Positions 38,425-46,825 of a stretch of DNA of 64,000 nt are shown here, piece after piece. The translations under genes were made by a program, and so were the position numbers. The notes under the pieces were generated by a model, which was not told the origin of the DNA, searched no databases, and saw only the letters and a program-made list of their open reading frames with translations. The stretch's first letter is position 1. Every line of letters starts with the position of its first letter. The stretch is from Pirellulimonas nuda (GTDB lineage: Bacteria > Planctomycetota > Planctomycetia > Pirellulales > Lacipirellulaceae), in assembly GCF_007750855.1 (NCBI RefSeq), contig NZ_CP036291.1, forward strand, positions 2,108,001-2,172,000, in the 5' to 3' direction.

Positions 38425-38667
38425 TCAATCGCTTCTTGCGAAAAGCCTGTCAAACAACGCGCGACCCCTGGCCAACCCTTCAGGCGTCATGACCACGGAC
38501 TTCGATTTGGACACAGGGTCGAACAGGAGGCCCTTCTCATGAAGACGGTTGAGGGCGTCCCAATCATGGCCTTTCCAGGCGCGGGCCCCAAACTCGTCTT
38601 CCTGGTGAGCTGTCAACGTGAGGAGTGCGAGGACAGCATCATCGATTCTGTCGCTGTCATATGGCAT
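38425..38667 (-). CDS. DUF6429 family protein
   Basis: This small protein (80 residues from the ATG at 38667, with GGAGGG upstream) has the family pattern: RIDDAVLALLTLT at the start, AWKGHDWDALNRLHEKGL in the middle, and KSVVMTPEGLARGRALFDRLF at the end. The family is widespread and of unknown function; the shape suggests a winged-helix-like DNA-binding fold. It is followed 50 bp later by the TGA-split gene on the same strand. Confidence 0.8.
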   Translation of the reverse strand: MPYDSDRIDDAVLALLTLTAHQEDEFGARAWKGHDWDALNRLHEKGLLFDPVSKSKSVVMTPEGLARGRALFDRLFARSD

Positions 38668-38887
38668 GCGGCGTCCCTCCAATTGGGCAACGAGGGGGAA
38701 GTCCGAAGCCAATTCTATCACCCGGCGTCCATTGAAAAAGCTCGCCGATAGCCGAGAGTCCCAGACGCGGAAACCTGCGTCGGCCCGACACTTCGACGCT
38801 GACGCTATAAAAGGACGATGACCGTCGGAAGGAAGGCGAGACGCACTTTGTCGGCCGGCCGATACTCCTACAAATAGATGGCCACCC

Positions 38888-40402
38888 CTAGTTGTCCGAA
38901 GGATCCAGCCGCTTCACCCGGCGACGCCGGCCCTGCCTAGGGGCCGCCGCCGCAGACCGATAGACCCCCGGCGTGTCCGCACTCAAGCAGCGGCCGCTGG
39001 CCCAGCCCCGCAGCCGGGCGACCGACTCGGCCGCCGTCGAGGCGATCGGCACCACGTGCCTGGCCGCCTCGACCAGCGGCAGGTCGAGCAGCCGCGCCAG
39101 CCGGCAGCACGAGCGGACCTCGGCGCCGGTCCAGTCGTCGTCCGCGGGACGGCGCTGGCCGGGGGCGATGCCGAGCGACGAGCGGTGGATCTTCCAGATC
39201 GCGTCCTTCTGCTGCCTCCCGGGGAGGTCGAGGAAGAACACCGCGTCGAACCGCTCGGCCCGCGTCAGCTCGGGCGGCAGCCGCGAGACGTCGTTGGCGG
39301 TCGCCACCACGAACACGTCCGACTCGTGGTCCGCCAGCCAGCTCAACAGCGAACCGAACAGCCGCGACTGCACCCCGGAGTCGCCGGCCTGGCCCCCGTT
39401 TTGGCCGCCGACGCCGGACAGGGCCTTGTCGAGCTCATCGACGAACAGCACGCAGGGCGCCATCGCGTCGATCGACGCCAGTGCCCCGCGCGTCCGCTCC
39501 TCGGTCTGGCCGACCAGCGAGCCCATCAGCCGGCCGACGTCCAGCACCAAAGTCGGACGCCCCGTCTCGGCGCCGATCGCCTTGGCGATGGCACTCTTGC
39601 CGGTCCCGGGCACCCCCAACAACAAAACCCCTTGGGGGCGGATGCTGGCGCCTGACTTGCTGTCGCTGGGCCGGGGACGCAGCGCCCGGCGACAAAACCC
39701 CTTCAGCGACTCGAGCCCGCCGAGCTGGTCGAAGGAGCCGCCGCCCCGGTGGAGCGTCACCAGCCCCCCCTGGGCGAGCGTCTGGGCCTTGAGCGACCAC
39801 AGCGTCTCGGGGGTGAGCCGCCGCTGGCGCACCAGGCTCAGCGCGAACGCCCCCTCGGCCTCGTACCGCGACAGGCCGCTGGCCGCATCAATGAGCTGCT
39901 CGAAGCCGGGCCCCTTGGGGAGTTCTCCGCGCTCGGTGGCGACGCCGCGGGCGATCTCCGCCAGCTGCTTCCTGTCGGGCAGGGCGTGCTCGATCACCAC
40001 GAACAACCGTTCCAGCTCGGGCGGCAGCTGCACCACCGGGGCGATCACGACCACGAACGTCGAACGCCGGCGTCCTACTTCGACCTGGCGGGTGACGGCC
40101 TGCACGACTTCTACCGAGCTGAGGTAGCGGTGGAAGTTGGGCAGCACCAGCAGCGTGGCGCCCGCGTCTCGGGGGGCGTGGTCCAACAGCCGCACGGCAG
40201 AGACCGGGTCCGAGGCGGTCGCCGGGACGGCAGAGACCGTGCCCCACGCGCCCAGCTCGACGTCCCAGCCCCACGCCCGCCAGTTCTCGGCGCGGCACAG
40301 CGTGGCGATCTCTTCGAGGGCGTCGGGGTGTTCGTGGCTGGTGATCCACAGCCCCGAGAAGCACGCCCGCACGTGCTCCTGGAGGGTTTCGGAGAGCGAC
40401 AT
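38888..40402 (-). CDS. AAA+ ATPase, Ycf46-like
   Basis: This 504-residue protein has an inactive-looking N-terminal AAA-like region and an active C-terminal AAA domain: Walker A GVPGTGKS (263-270), Walker B VLFVDELDKA (317-326), then VVATANDVSRLPPELTRAERFD with the sensor and arginine-finger region. The C-terminal tail is very basic. The organisation matches Ycf46-type proteins encoded in plastids, cyanobacteria and some phages. In this window it follows DUF1257 and DUF2997 genes, a recurrent trio. The role is unknown; remodelling of a protein complex is the family-level inference. Confidence 0.85.
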   Translation of the reverse strand: MSLSETLQEHVRACFSGLWITSHEHPDALEEIATLCRAENWRAWGWDVELGAWGTVSAVPATASDPVSAVRLLDHAPRDAGATLLVLPNFHRYLSSVEVVQAVTRQVEVGRRRSTFVVVIAPVVQLPPELERLFVVIEHALPDRKQLAEIARGVATERGELPKGPGFEQLIDAASGLSRYEAEGAFALSLVRQRRLTPETLWSLKAQTLAQGGLVTLHRGGGSFDQLGGLESLKGFCRRALRPRPSDSKSGASIRPQGVLLLGVPGTGKSAIAKAIGAETGRPTLVLDVGRLMGSLVGQTEERTRGALASIDAMAPCVLFVDELDKALSGVGGQNGGQAGDSGVQSRLFGSLLSWLADHESDVFVVATANDVSRLPPELTRAERFDAVFFLDLPGRQQKDAIWKIHRSSLGIAPGQRRPADDDWTGAEVRSCCRLARLLDLPLVEAARHVVPIASTAAESVARLRGWASGRCLSADTPGVYRSAAAAPRQGRRRRVKRLDPSDN

Positions 40403-40447
40403 ACTGGCTCCTTGGCTAGGACAAGAAATGGCGAGCAGCAGAAGTGG

Positions 40448-40657
40448 TTAGGACGGGTTCGTGTGGCCTCCAGCAGAAAGGTGGGACGGGACACTCACGG
40501 GTTGCTGGAAGAAGGCAGAGGTCAGCTGCTCCGACTGCCGGACGCCCAGCGCCGCCTCCAGCAGCCGGCTGGCGTCCTGGCAGGCGGCGCCGGCGTAGCC
40601 GCGGGTCTCGATGCGGGCCTCGCCCTGGGGCGAGACGATGATTTCGATCGACTTCAT
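40448..40657 (-). CDS. DUF2997 family protein
   Basis: This 69-residue protein starts with KSIEIIVSPQGEARIETRGYAG, the DUF2997 pattern (a short beta hairpin with a conserved glycine), and continues with CQDASRLLEAALG. Its ATG overlaps the DUF1257 stop by four bases (ATGA) and the AAA gene follows 45 bp later, so the three are one operon. Function is unknown. Confidence 0.85.
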   Translation of the reverse strand: MKSIEIIVSPQGEARIETRGYAGAACQDASRLLEAALGVRQSEQLTSAFFQQPVSVPSHLSAGGHTNPS

Positions 40658-41022
40658 GCGGCGCCCTCCATTTGGACGACGAGGCGGATCGAGCCGTCGG
40701 AGAGCGGTTCTTCGTGCACCGCGTGCCCGCTCCGCCGGGCGACCAGCGTGGCCCGCTCGACGGCGTAGCCCTGCAGGAACCGGTCGAGCTGCCGCGGGTC
40801 GCCCCAGCGGCCGCCGTAGTGGTCGTAGCGGAGCGTGCCGGTGGGGAGCTCGCACACCACGGGGTAACGCCACGCGGGGAGCGTGACCGCCAGCCCGGTC
40901 GCTTGGTTGGTGAACAGCCGGTGGGTTCCTTCGGTGGGTTGTGGGAGCTGGAGCCGCCGGCAGGCGGCCGTGACCGACTCCCGGCAGCGGACCTCGGTCT
41001 GGATGGTGACGATGTGACTCAC
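40654..41022 (-). CDS. DUF1257 (Ycf35-like) protein
   Basis: This 122-residue protein starts at a GTG at 41022 with AGGAG six bases upstream. It reads SHIVTIQTEVRCRESVTAAC, then GLAVTLPAWRYPVVCELPTG and YDHYGGRWGDPRQLDRFLQGY, which is the DUF1257/Ycf35 pattern. It leads the operon DUF1257-DUF2997-AAA. The upstream extension of the frame (to 41166) is proline/alanine-rich and not part of the family. Function is unknown. Confidence 0.88.
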   Translation of the reverse strand: MSHIVTIQTEVRCRESVTAACRRLQLPQPTEGTHRLFTNQATGLAVTLPAWRYPVVCELPTGTLRYDHYGGRWGDPRQLDRFLQGYAVERATLVARRSGHAVHEEPLSDGSIRLVVQMEGAA

Positions 41023-41594
41023 GTGGGGCTCCTGTGGTTGGAGAACGTGGAGAGCGAGCCAGGGGGCCGCGGACGCCGCCGTTGGCGGCTGGGGCGGCGT
41101 GGGGCTCGCGGGGGGCGCCAGAGGGGCGAAGAGAAAGATCTGGACAGGACAGAAGCCGTGCCGCAAAGGCAGGCGCCGTTGCTGCAGGCTAGATCATCCT
41201 CAAGTACTTATTGCGCAGTTCCAGCGATTATTTAGTGCGACAACGCTGGCGTCGTCTTACTGAGAGGGTCCAGTCGACGCGTCATCCGACCCATAGACGC
41301 TCCGACTGACTAACAGATGGATTCATGGTTCGAAGCTTGGTCTCACGGTATCGGCGTTGCTATCAGTGACAGACGCAAGCAAGTTAGTCGGTGTGCTTCT
41401 GCTGATTGTTAGCGTCCTGTTCATCGGTGGCCGTTCCAGCACTTCCTCGCAGCGTCCGCCGCACGCGTTGTGCGATGAGATTGAGCAACCGATCTAGCGC
41501 GCCGCCAGGGCGCCACCGAGTGTGTGATGACTGGCTGTTGTTCTTCTTGCTTGATCTGCGAATCACAGGCTTCTCCATACGAGGGGATAGGACG
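41023..41594. other. Intergenic region upstream of DUF1257
   Basis: This region must contain the promoter for the minus-strand DUF1257 operon. One weak reading frame is listed separately (41384-41578). No tRNA and no clear operator were seen. Confidence 0.4.
41384..41578 (-). CDS. Possible small basic protein
   Basis: A 64-residue frame begins MEKPVIRRSSKKNNSQ and contains ALDRLLNLIAQRVRRTL, which looks like a helix with a basic face. No good ribosome site precedes it, and it lies just after the terminator of the recombinase gene. It may be real, but the support is weak. Confidence 0.22.
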   Translation of the reverse strand: MEKPVIRRSSKKNNSQSSHTRWRPGGALDRLLNLIAQRVRRTLRGSAGTATDEQDANNQQKHTD

Positions 41595-41626
41595 AAAAAA
41601 ACCCGAGCCGCAACGAGCGACCCGGG
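41595..41626 (-). terminator. Rho-independent terminator after the serine recombinase
   Basis: On the minus strand a 10-bp stem (CCCGGGTCGC with GCGGCTCGGG, two G-T pairs) and a five-base loop are followed by seven T. It lies 34 bp beyond the recombinase stop. Confidence 0.85.
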
Positions 41627-41659
41627 TCGTGAAAAGAACCGTTCTTGATAGGCCGCCGT

Positions 41660-43642
41660 CTACGAGGGCGGGCTGGGGGCGCCTCCGGACAGCATGCGCG
41701 GAAACCCTTCCAGCGGTTCAAAGCGGTAACGCGGGTGGCGGTAGCGGCGGAGCTTGCTGTCATCCTCGGGGGGCGTCAGCACCTGCCGCCACGGCGAACC
41801 CAGGCCAAGCTCTTGCATCAGGCGGTGGAGCTTTAGCGCCCGCTGCACCGCGGGTTGAGAGGTTCCCAGCGCAGCGGCAGCTTCTCGCTGCTTCATCTTG
41901 GCGCCGTCGGCGCACAGCATCGCGACTGCTTGGTTCAGAACCGCCATCGGCTTGGGCGGGTCGAATAGGTCAACTTCCAGTTCAATCCGCAGAGCGTCCT
42001 GAGCCGACGGCATCTCGTCCAGGTTCTCAGCAAAGCAGCTGGCGTCGAGCCGCACGACGGCGCGAAAGTGGATCCTCCCGCCATCAACGCCCCGGACGGG
42101 ATAGACCGTGATCTCGGGCGCCAGGTCGTGCATGACGCGTCCAAATTCCTGCGACTCAATCGCCAATCCCGCGACCGAGTTCATCGCCGCGGCCCGCACG
42201 CGTTCAATCGAAGGCGCTGGCGTACGCTCCGCGCCGAGGCGTTCCAGCCGCGACACTTCGGCCGTCATCTCACGGCACCGATCCTCAGCGGTGCGGAGGT
42301 GGTCCAGCAGCACTGCGCTGCATCCGGACGCCGCCACGGCCTCTGCCAGATTGTCGACGCGCCGCCTTGCCGAATCCGCCGCACGCTGGGCGGTGGCGAG
42401 TGCGGCGCCCCGTTCCGTGAACGCCTCGTCGGCCTGTGCTTCGACTCGGGCGAGCAGCTCCGTGTCGAACTCGGGAAGCCCCGAGACGGCCGCCATGATC
42501 GCCTCAGAGAGTTTCTCGCCCGCGACCTTCGCGTTCAGGCAGACCGAATTCCAGCACCGGTACTCGTCCGCTCCGCTGCACATCAGCGTGGGACGTTCTT
42601 TGGTGCCGAAGTGGCCGAGCGTGCGGCCGCACACCCCACACTTCAAGTGCTGGCCGGGCCACAGGGTCCGCTTACGCGGCACGTGGGCACGAGGGTCGCT
42701 GCTACCGGACCGCTTGCGGCTGTTCTTGGCGTTACGCTTCTTCAGCATCCGTCCGACTCGGTCGAAGCGATTGGGGTCAATCATCTGCAAGTGCGGGCAC
42801 TCTCGGATGATCCAGCCCTCGGGCTCCTGGCGGACCGAGCGACGCCGGCCGGTGCTATTGACCCGCTTGGTGACTACGCGATTGCGGACGCGCTGCCCTT
42901 TGAGGAGCGGATCCCTGCTCGTGCGGGAGACCATCTCACCGGTCCAACGGGTTCCCCGGCAGTACTTGCCCACCGGAACGTTCTCAGCGTTGAGCCAGTC
43001 GGCCACTTCCGCGAACGACGCCCCCTCCTCGAGCATCGAGAACCACCGGTCGTAGATCGCCTCGGCGCCGTCCGCCTTGCGGAGCTCGATATCGTTCTTG
43101 GCGCCCAGCGGCTTCTCGTAGCCGAAGATCACAAACTGCACCACGCCCCCCTGGCGGAAGCGGTTGTTGTGCGTACGCCGGATGCGATTGGCGGTGTCGG
43201 CGTTGTACATCTCGTGCCGCATCGACGCGAAGAAGGCAGAGATCCGCCAGCCTTCTGCGCCCGTGTCCACGTGATCGTTCAGGGCGATCACCCGCGTGTC
43301 GTAGTCCTCGGCGATCTCGCAGAACTCGAACGCCTGCATCCGGCGGAAGATGCGGCCCAGGTCTTCGGAGATCACCAGGTCGTACTGCCGCGTTTCCAGC
43401 GCGTCTTCGGCGTCCCGCGACTCCTGGCGATCGAGCCGCTCCCCGCTTCCGCGTCCGGCGATCACCTTCATGTCGGCGGGGCCTTCCCAGTGACTTGCGA
43501 CCCAGTTGCGGATGAGATTCTCTTGGTCGTCCAAGGAACGAACGTCCTGTTTGGCGGCATCCGTGCTGCTGATTCGGCAGATTGCCAACACGCGCAGCGT
43601 GTGGCCATCGCGGGCTTCGAGGGGAGGATTGAGCAGGATCAT
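41660..43642 (-). CDS. Large serine recombinase
   Basis: This site-specific recombinase has 660 residues from the ATG at 43642, with AAGGA eight bases upstream. The N-terminal catalytic domain has the nucleophile Ser (residue 25 or 26, in AICRISSTDAA), then SLDDQENLIRNW and the arginine-rich EDLGRIFRRMQAFEF. The recombinase domain follows (GGVVQFVIFGYEKP), then a zinc ribbon (LKCGVCGRTLGHFG plus later cysteines), a coiled coil and a C-terminal HTH-like segment (KMKQREAAAALGTSQPAVQRAL). It reads away from the right att repeat. It may be a second integration enzyme of the element or a separate, nested unit. Confidence 0.92.
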   Translation of the reverse strand: MILLNPPLEARDGHTLRVLAICRISSTDAAKQDVRSLDDQENLIRNWVASHWEGPADMKVIAGRGSGERLDRQESRDAEDALETRQYDLVISEDLGRIFRRMQAFEFCEIAEDYDTRVIALNDHVDTGAEGWRISAFFASMRHEMYNADTANRIRRTHNNRFRQGGVVQFVIFGYEKPLGAKNDIELRKADGAEAIYDRWFSMLEEGASFAEVADWLNAENVPVGKYCRGTRWTGEMVSRTSRDPLLKGQRVRNRVVTKRVNSTGRRRSVRQEPEGWIIRECPHLQMIDPNRFDRVGRMLKKRNAKNSRKRSGSSDPRAHVPRKRTLWPGQHLKCGVCGRTLGHFGTKERPTLMCSGADEYRCWNSVCLNAKVAGEKLSEAIMAAVSGLPEFDTELLARVEAQADEAFTERGAALATAQRAADSARRRVDNLAEAVAASGCSAVLLDHLRTAEDRCREMTAEVSRLERLGAERTPAPSIERVRAAAMNSVAGLAIESQEFGRVMHDLAPEITVYPVRGVDGGRIHFRAVVRLDASCFAENLDEMPSAQDALRIELEVDLFDPPKPMAVLNQAVAMLCADGAKMKQREAAAALGTSQPAVQRALKLHRLMQELGLGSPWRQVLTPPEDDSKLRRYRHPRYRFEPLEGFPRMLSGGAPSPPS

Positions 43643-43822
43643 CGGGCTTCCTTTCTGGGGAAGCTCCGAAGCCCATTGATTGGCCCAGTGGGCCAATCAA
43701 TGTGGAAAAGCGGAGAGCACGACGCTCAGCTGATCAATCCTGACAAAATGGCTCAGCCTTGAAAACAAGGCATTTGCCGCTGAATGTCGTGTCTGGCAAG
43801 TGTTTACAGGCGGGCCCACAGG

Positions 43823-43842
43823 CGAGTCCCCTGCCCTCCGCT
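43823..43842 (+). repeat. Right att-like direct repeat (20 bp)
   Basis: This is the exact copy of the repeat at 10929-10948. On the element side the sequence differs from the tRNA (GGGCCCACAGG in place of the T-arm start), as expected if only the tRNA end is shared. Imperfect arms CAAGTGTTT and AAACACTTA lie on either side, about 43798 and 43868. Confidence 0.7.
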
Positions 43843-44049
43843 CGCGTTTTGTAAGCGGTTCTGTTGCAAACACTTACGAGTTGCCGTCGGATTAGCGTCG
43901 GCGACTGGGCCGATCGTCTTCGGGTTTGCGTTCTCCTGAGCCGCTCCCGCCGTCTTCGTGTTCGGTGCGGGGGTTTTTGCCTGCCGGGGCGTTCTGTACC
44001 CCGTGGAGCCACACCGGGGCATTTTGTCATTCCCTCTCGGGGGCCACGT
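43823..44049 (-). pseudogene. Penultimate part of an integrase tail, outer right flank of the element
   Basis: On the minus strand a frame from a TAA at 44050-44052 reads GNDKMPRCGSTGYRTPRQ and later QNASGGQGT up to the repeat. Joined to the left flank it continues RTPNPLRGA and stops, the classic tail of a tyrosine integrase over a tRNA-derived att. No catalytic domain remains. It is the other half of the relic at 10645-10947. Confidence 0.45.
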
Positions 44050-44272
44050 TTAGCCCGCGAAGTTGACGGGATCGCGGGGCTGCTGTGTTGTCGGACGGTT
44101 CCGACTGCTGGATCTCCCGGCGCTCGGCGCGCCGGCGATTTCTCTTGCCATTGCGACGCTGCGTGCGAAGACCGGATGGCATGGTTTGGGGCGCCGTGCG
44201 CGCGGCGGCAGACGCCGCCGGCGTCGCTGGTTAAACTGGCTGGCTCACCGACCCGCCGGGCAAACCTCAGCG

Positions 44273-44929
44273 ATGCTCTCCCCTTTTGTCGACGACCTTC
44301 TCAACGGCCGGCCTGTACGGGTTGGGCCGCCCCAGGCGGCCAACAGGCTCGACCTCCAGGCTGCGGCGACACGGCTTGAGGCGTTTGAGCGGGAGTATCG
44401 GCTCGAGCTGCCCGGCGATCCGCCGGGGTTTGACCCCGCGGCGGCCCTTTGGGCGGCTGTGTCGCTTTACCTCGCTTCGTCGCTCGCCATCCATCGGGAC
44501 AGCGAGCTCTCGGCGATCAATGGGGCGGCCCCCTCTCCCCTGCCCGACCGCATGCGGGCCGCGTCCCACTACTCGGTCGACCTGACGATGCGCTTTCTGC
44601 CTAGCCTGCTCAAGCTGGCCAAGCGTGCGTCGAGCGACGATCCTTTGCTGGGCCGGTTGATGCAGTGGGGCCGGGATTGGCCGTTGTCGTCGGTCGGGAT
44701 CGCTGGGATCGGCGACGTCGACGCGTCGACGCTGCGAACCTCCCCGACGCTCCTGCGTCTTTACAGCGACCGGATCCTGGCTTCTGGAGACGCCAGCCGC
44801 CTGAACGACGCGACCGTGCGGCGGGCAGCGGCGGCGGCCATCGGCGACTACCCCGAGCTCTCGCCGGCCATCGCCGAAGCCCTCAGCGGAAACGAGCAAC
44901 CCATAGCCACCACGGCCCGCGATGAATGA
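44273..44929 (+). CDS. Helical protein opening a MoxR-bpX system
   Basis: This 218-residue protein starts at an ATG at 44273. It begins SPFVDDLLNGRPVRVGPPQA, followed by a helical body with FDPAAALWAAVSLYLASSLAI and VDLTMRFLPSLLKLAKRAS. The pattern resembles one of the small bpX-type subunits described with MoxR ATPases, though I cannot fix the subtype. It overlaps the MoxR start by eight bases, so the two are translated together. Confidence 0.6.
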   Translation: MLSPFVDDLLNGRPVRVGPPQAANRLDLQAAATRLEAFEREYRLELPGDPPGFDPAAALWAAVSLYLASSLAIHRDSELSAINGAAPSPLPDRMRAASHYSVDLTMRFLPSLLKLAKRASSDDPLLGRLMQWGRDWPLSSVGIAGIGDVDASTLRTSPTLLRLYSDRILASGDASRLNDATVRRAAAAAIGDYPELSPAIAEALSGNEQPIATTARDE

Positions 44930-46103
44930 GCCGGCAAGCCACGAATCTCCCCAGCAGGCGACGCAGCGGCTGGGGCACGCGTTGCGGGGGGAGGTGCTCG
45001 AGCCGCTCAAGCAACGCTTTGTCGGCAAAGACGAGATCGTCGACCTGATGGGCCTCTGCCTGGCGGCCCGCGAGAACCTGTTCATGCTCGGCCCGCCGGG
45101 GACCGCCAAGAGCGCACTGGTTCAGTCGCTCGCCCGTCAGATCGACGGCAAGGTATTCGATTACCTGCTGACCCGCTTTACCGAGCCGAACGAGATCTTC
45201 GGCCCGTTCGATATCCGCAAGCTCCGTGATGGCGAGCTGGAGACCAACACCACCGGCATGCTGCCCGAAGCGGACTTTGTGTTTCTGGACGAGCTGCTGA
45301 ACGCCAACAGCGCGATCCTCAACAGCCTGCTGTTGGTGCTTAACGAACGGGTCTTCCGCCGCGGCCGCGAGACTCGGGCATTGCCGACGCTGATGGTAGT
45401 CGGCGCCAGCAACCACCTGCCGGAGGACGAGGCGCTGGGGGCGTTGTTCGATCGGTTCTTGATCCGAGTTGCGTGCAATAACGTGCCCGACGCGAACCTG
45501 ACCGAAGTGCTGGCCGCGGGTTGGCGGTTGGACGACCCCCACGAGGCCAGCGGCCAGCGGGCGGGGGTGAGCGCAGACCACTTGCGCGGCCTGCACCGCT
45601 TGATCCCGCGTGTGGGGTTCGACGCGCTGCGGGGCAAGTATGTTGAGCTGGTGCTGCGGCTGCGTGGGGCGGGGATCGGCATCTCCGACCGCCGCGCCGT
45701 CAAGCTGCAGCGGCTGGTGGCGGCCAGCGCGCTGCTGTGCGGCCGGCTCGAAGCGAACCTGACCGACCTGTGGGTGCTGCGATACATCTGGGATTCCGAA
45801 GACGAGCAAGAAGTGCTCGCTTCGCTGGTGGCCCAAGCGCTGGAAGACGCAGACGACCAGCAGCGAGCGGCCGCTCATCCGCGTTCGCTGGCGGCCGAGG
45901 CGCCCGACGCCGAGCAACTCAGCGACGACCTGGCGGTGATTGGTGCGTCGCTCGAACAAGCCGACGAAGGCCAGCGGAGCGTCCTTCGAGACCGGATGAC
46001 GCTGCTGACGGCGCGTTGCCAGTGGGTCGCCGACGCCCAGCAGCGCGGCTTCCTTGAGAACAAGGTGAATGAGTTGTGGCGAACGATCGACTCCCAACCC
46101 TAA
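44922..46103 (+). CDS. MoxR-family AAA+ ATPase
   Basis: This 393-residue ATPase has Walker A GPPGTAKS (57-64), Walker B VFLDEL (near 120-125), and the MoxR features FGPFDIRKLRDGE and NSLLLVLNERVFRRG. A C-terminal helical extension (DEEDEQEV-like region and LEQADEGQ) follows. The RavA/MoxR branch acts as a chaperone for vWA-domain partners. Its place at the head of a gene set with a vWA-like/beta-propeller protein points to a MoxR-vWA-bpX ternary system. It overlaps both neighbours. Confidence 0.85.
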   Translation: MNEPASHESPQQATQRLGHALRGEVLEPLKQRFVGKDEIVDLMGLCLAARENLFMLGPPGTAKSALVQSLARQIDGKVFDYLLTRFTEPNEIFGPFDIRKLRDGELETNTTGMLPEADFVFLDELLNANSAILNSLLLVLNERVFRRGRETRALPTLMVVGASNHLPEDEALGALFDRFLIRVACNNVPDANLTEVLAAGWRLDDPHEASGQRAGVSADHLRGLHRLIPRVGFDALRGKYVELVLRLRGAGIGISDRRAVKLQRLVAASALLCGRLEANLTDLWVLRYIWDSEDEQEVLASLVAQALEDADDQQRAAAHPRSLAAEAPDAEQLSDDLAVIGASLEQADEGQRSVLRDRMTLLTARCQWVADAQQRGFLENKVNELWRTIDSQP

Positions 46104-46825
46104 AGGCCGGCTGGCTCGCGTCGCTGCCCCCTGGCTCGCCGGCCAGGCTGGGCCGGCTGCGTCCGTTGGCCGGGATCGAGGTGTGCGGCCAGTCGGCGGA
46201 CACATTGTGGCTGCGCGGCCCTGCCCTCGATCCCCTGCTGCGCATGGAGCTGCGGGCGATCCTCGGCTGCAAGTTGTATGGACTGCTGAGCGATGGCCAA
46301 CTGCTGCCCGACGGCGCCAGGGTCCCACGAGGCTATGCGCCCACGCTCGGCTGGCGGCCGCTGCGGGAGTGGCTGACGGTTGTGTTGCCGACGCCCCGTT
46401 TCGCGGCGGCAGAGTTGCCGCGCGTCGAGTTGTCGCTTGTCCGCTGCTGGGAGGCTCGGCCCGCGGCGCTGGTGGTTGTGTCGAGGGGGGATTGGCTTGA
46501 CTACGTGGTTGCGGCGCCGCAGGCCCGGCTGGCGCGGCTTGAGTTTGCTGCCGGCCAGCGAAGCGTGATCGTGCGGGGCGAACCGTTGCCGCCGATCCGT
46601 GGCGAGTTTTATCACGTGGATCATGGCGTCGCGGCGCCGGTTGGCTACGCGTGGCGGCCGGCGATCGACGCGGCAGTGCTGAAGGGGGCGTTCGAGCTCG
46701 AAGAAGGGGACGTCGCGGTCCTCTGGCGCGCTGGCGGCAGCAGCGTGGTCCGCGGCGACCGTTTTGTCGGGGCATCGCGTTCCGCGGTCCGATTGATGGA
46801 GGCGGCAGCCGATGGCGGCCCTTGA
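46076..46825 (+). CDS. MoxR-bpX system small component
   Basis: This 249-residue protein starts at a GTG at 46076, 28 bases inside the MoxR gene, and overlaps the next gene by 14. The N-terminal part reads LRPLAGIEVCGQSADTLWLRG and LLSDGQLLPDGARVPRGYAP, then a beta-rich C-terminal half follows. Similar proteins accompany MoxR/bpX operons, but I cannot give an exact subtype. The strong overlaps argue for equal-level production with its partners. Confidence 0.6.
   Translation: MANDRLPTLKAGWLASLPPGSPARLGRLRPLAGIEVCGQSADTLWLRGPALDPLLRMELRAILGCKLYGLLSDGQLLPDGARVPRGYAPTLGWRPLREWLTVVLPTPRFAAAELPRVELSLVRCWEARPAALVVVSRGDWLDYVVAAPQARLARLEFAAGQRSVIVRGEPLPPIRGEFYHVDHGVAAPVGYAWRPAIDAAVLKGAFELEEGDVAVLWRAGGSSVVRGDRFVGASRSAVRLMEAAADGGP

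Larger units (their letters stand above)
10929..43842. mobile_element. Putative integrative element carrying type I-C CRISPR-Cas and a sulfatase cluster
   Basis: About 32.9 kb are bounded by a perfect 20-bp direct repeat derived from a tRNA-Ser 3' end. A tyrosine integrase and a small HTH protein sit just inside the left repeat, and a large serine recombinase just inside the right repeat. Joining the outer flanks across the repeat restores an integrase-tail reading frame, as expected for an empty site. Cargo includes CRISPR-Cas, a group II intron remnant, two IS elements, sulfatases, a glycosidase and an AAA-protein module. No conjugation or replication gene was recognised, so it may be immobile or composite. 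Having two recombinase types leaves open that two nested elements are present. Confidence 0.6.

Noticed and set aside
42068..43762. A 564-residue plus-strand frame over the serine recombinase
   Set aside because: Antisense to a gene with catalytic motifs and zinc ribbon; explained by GC-rich codon bias.
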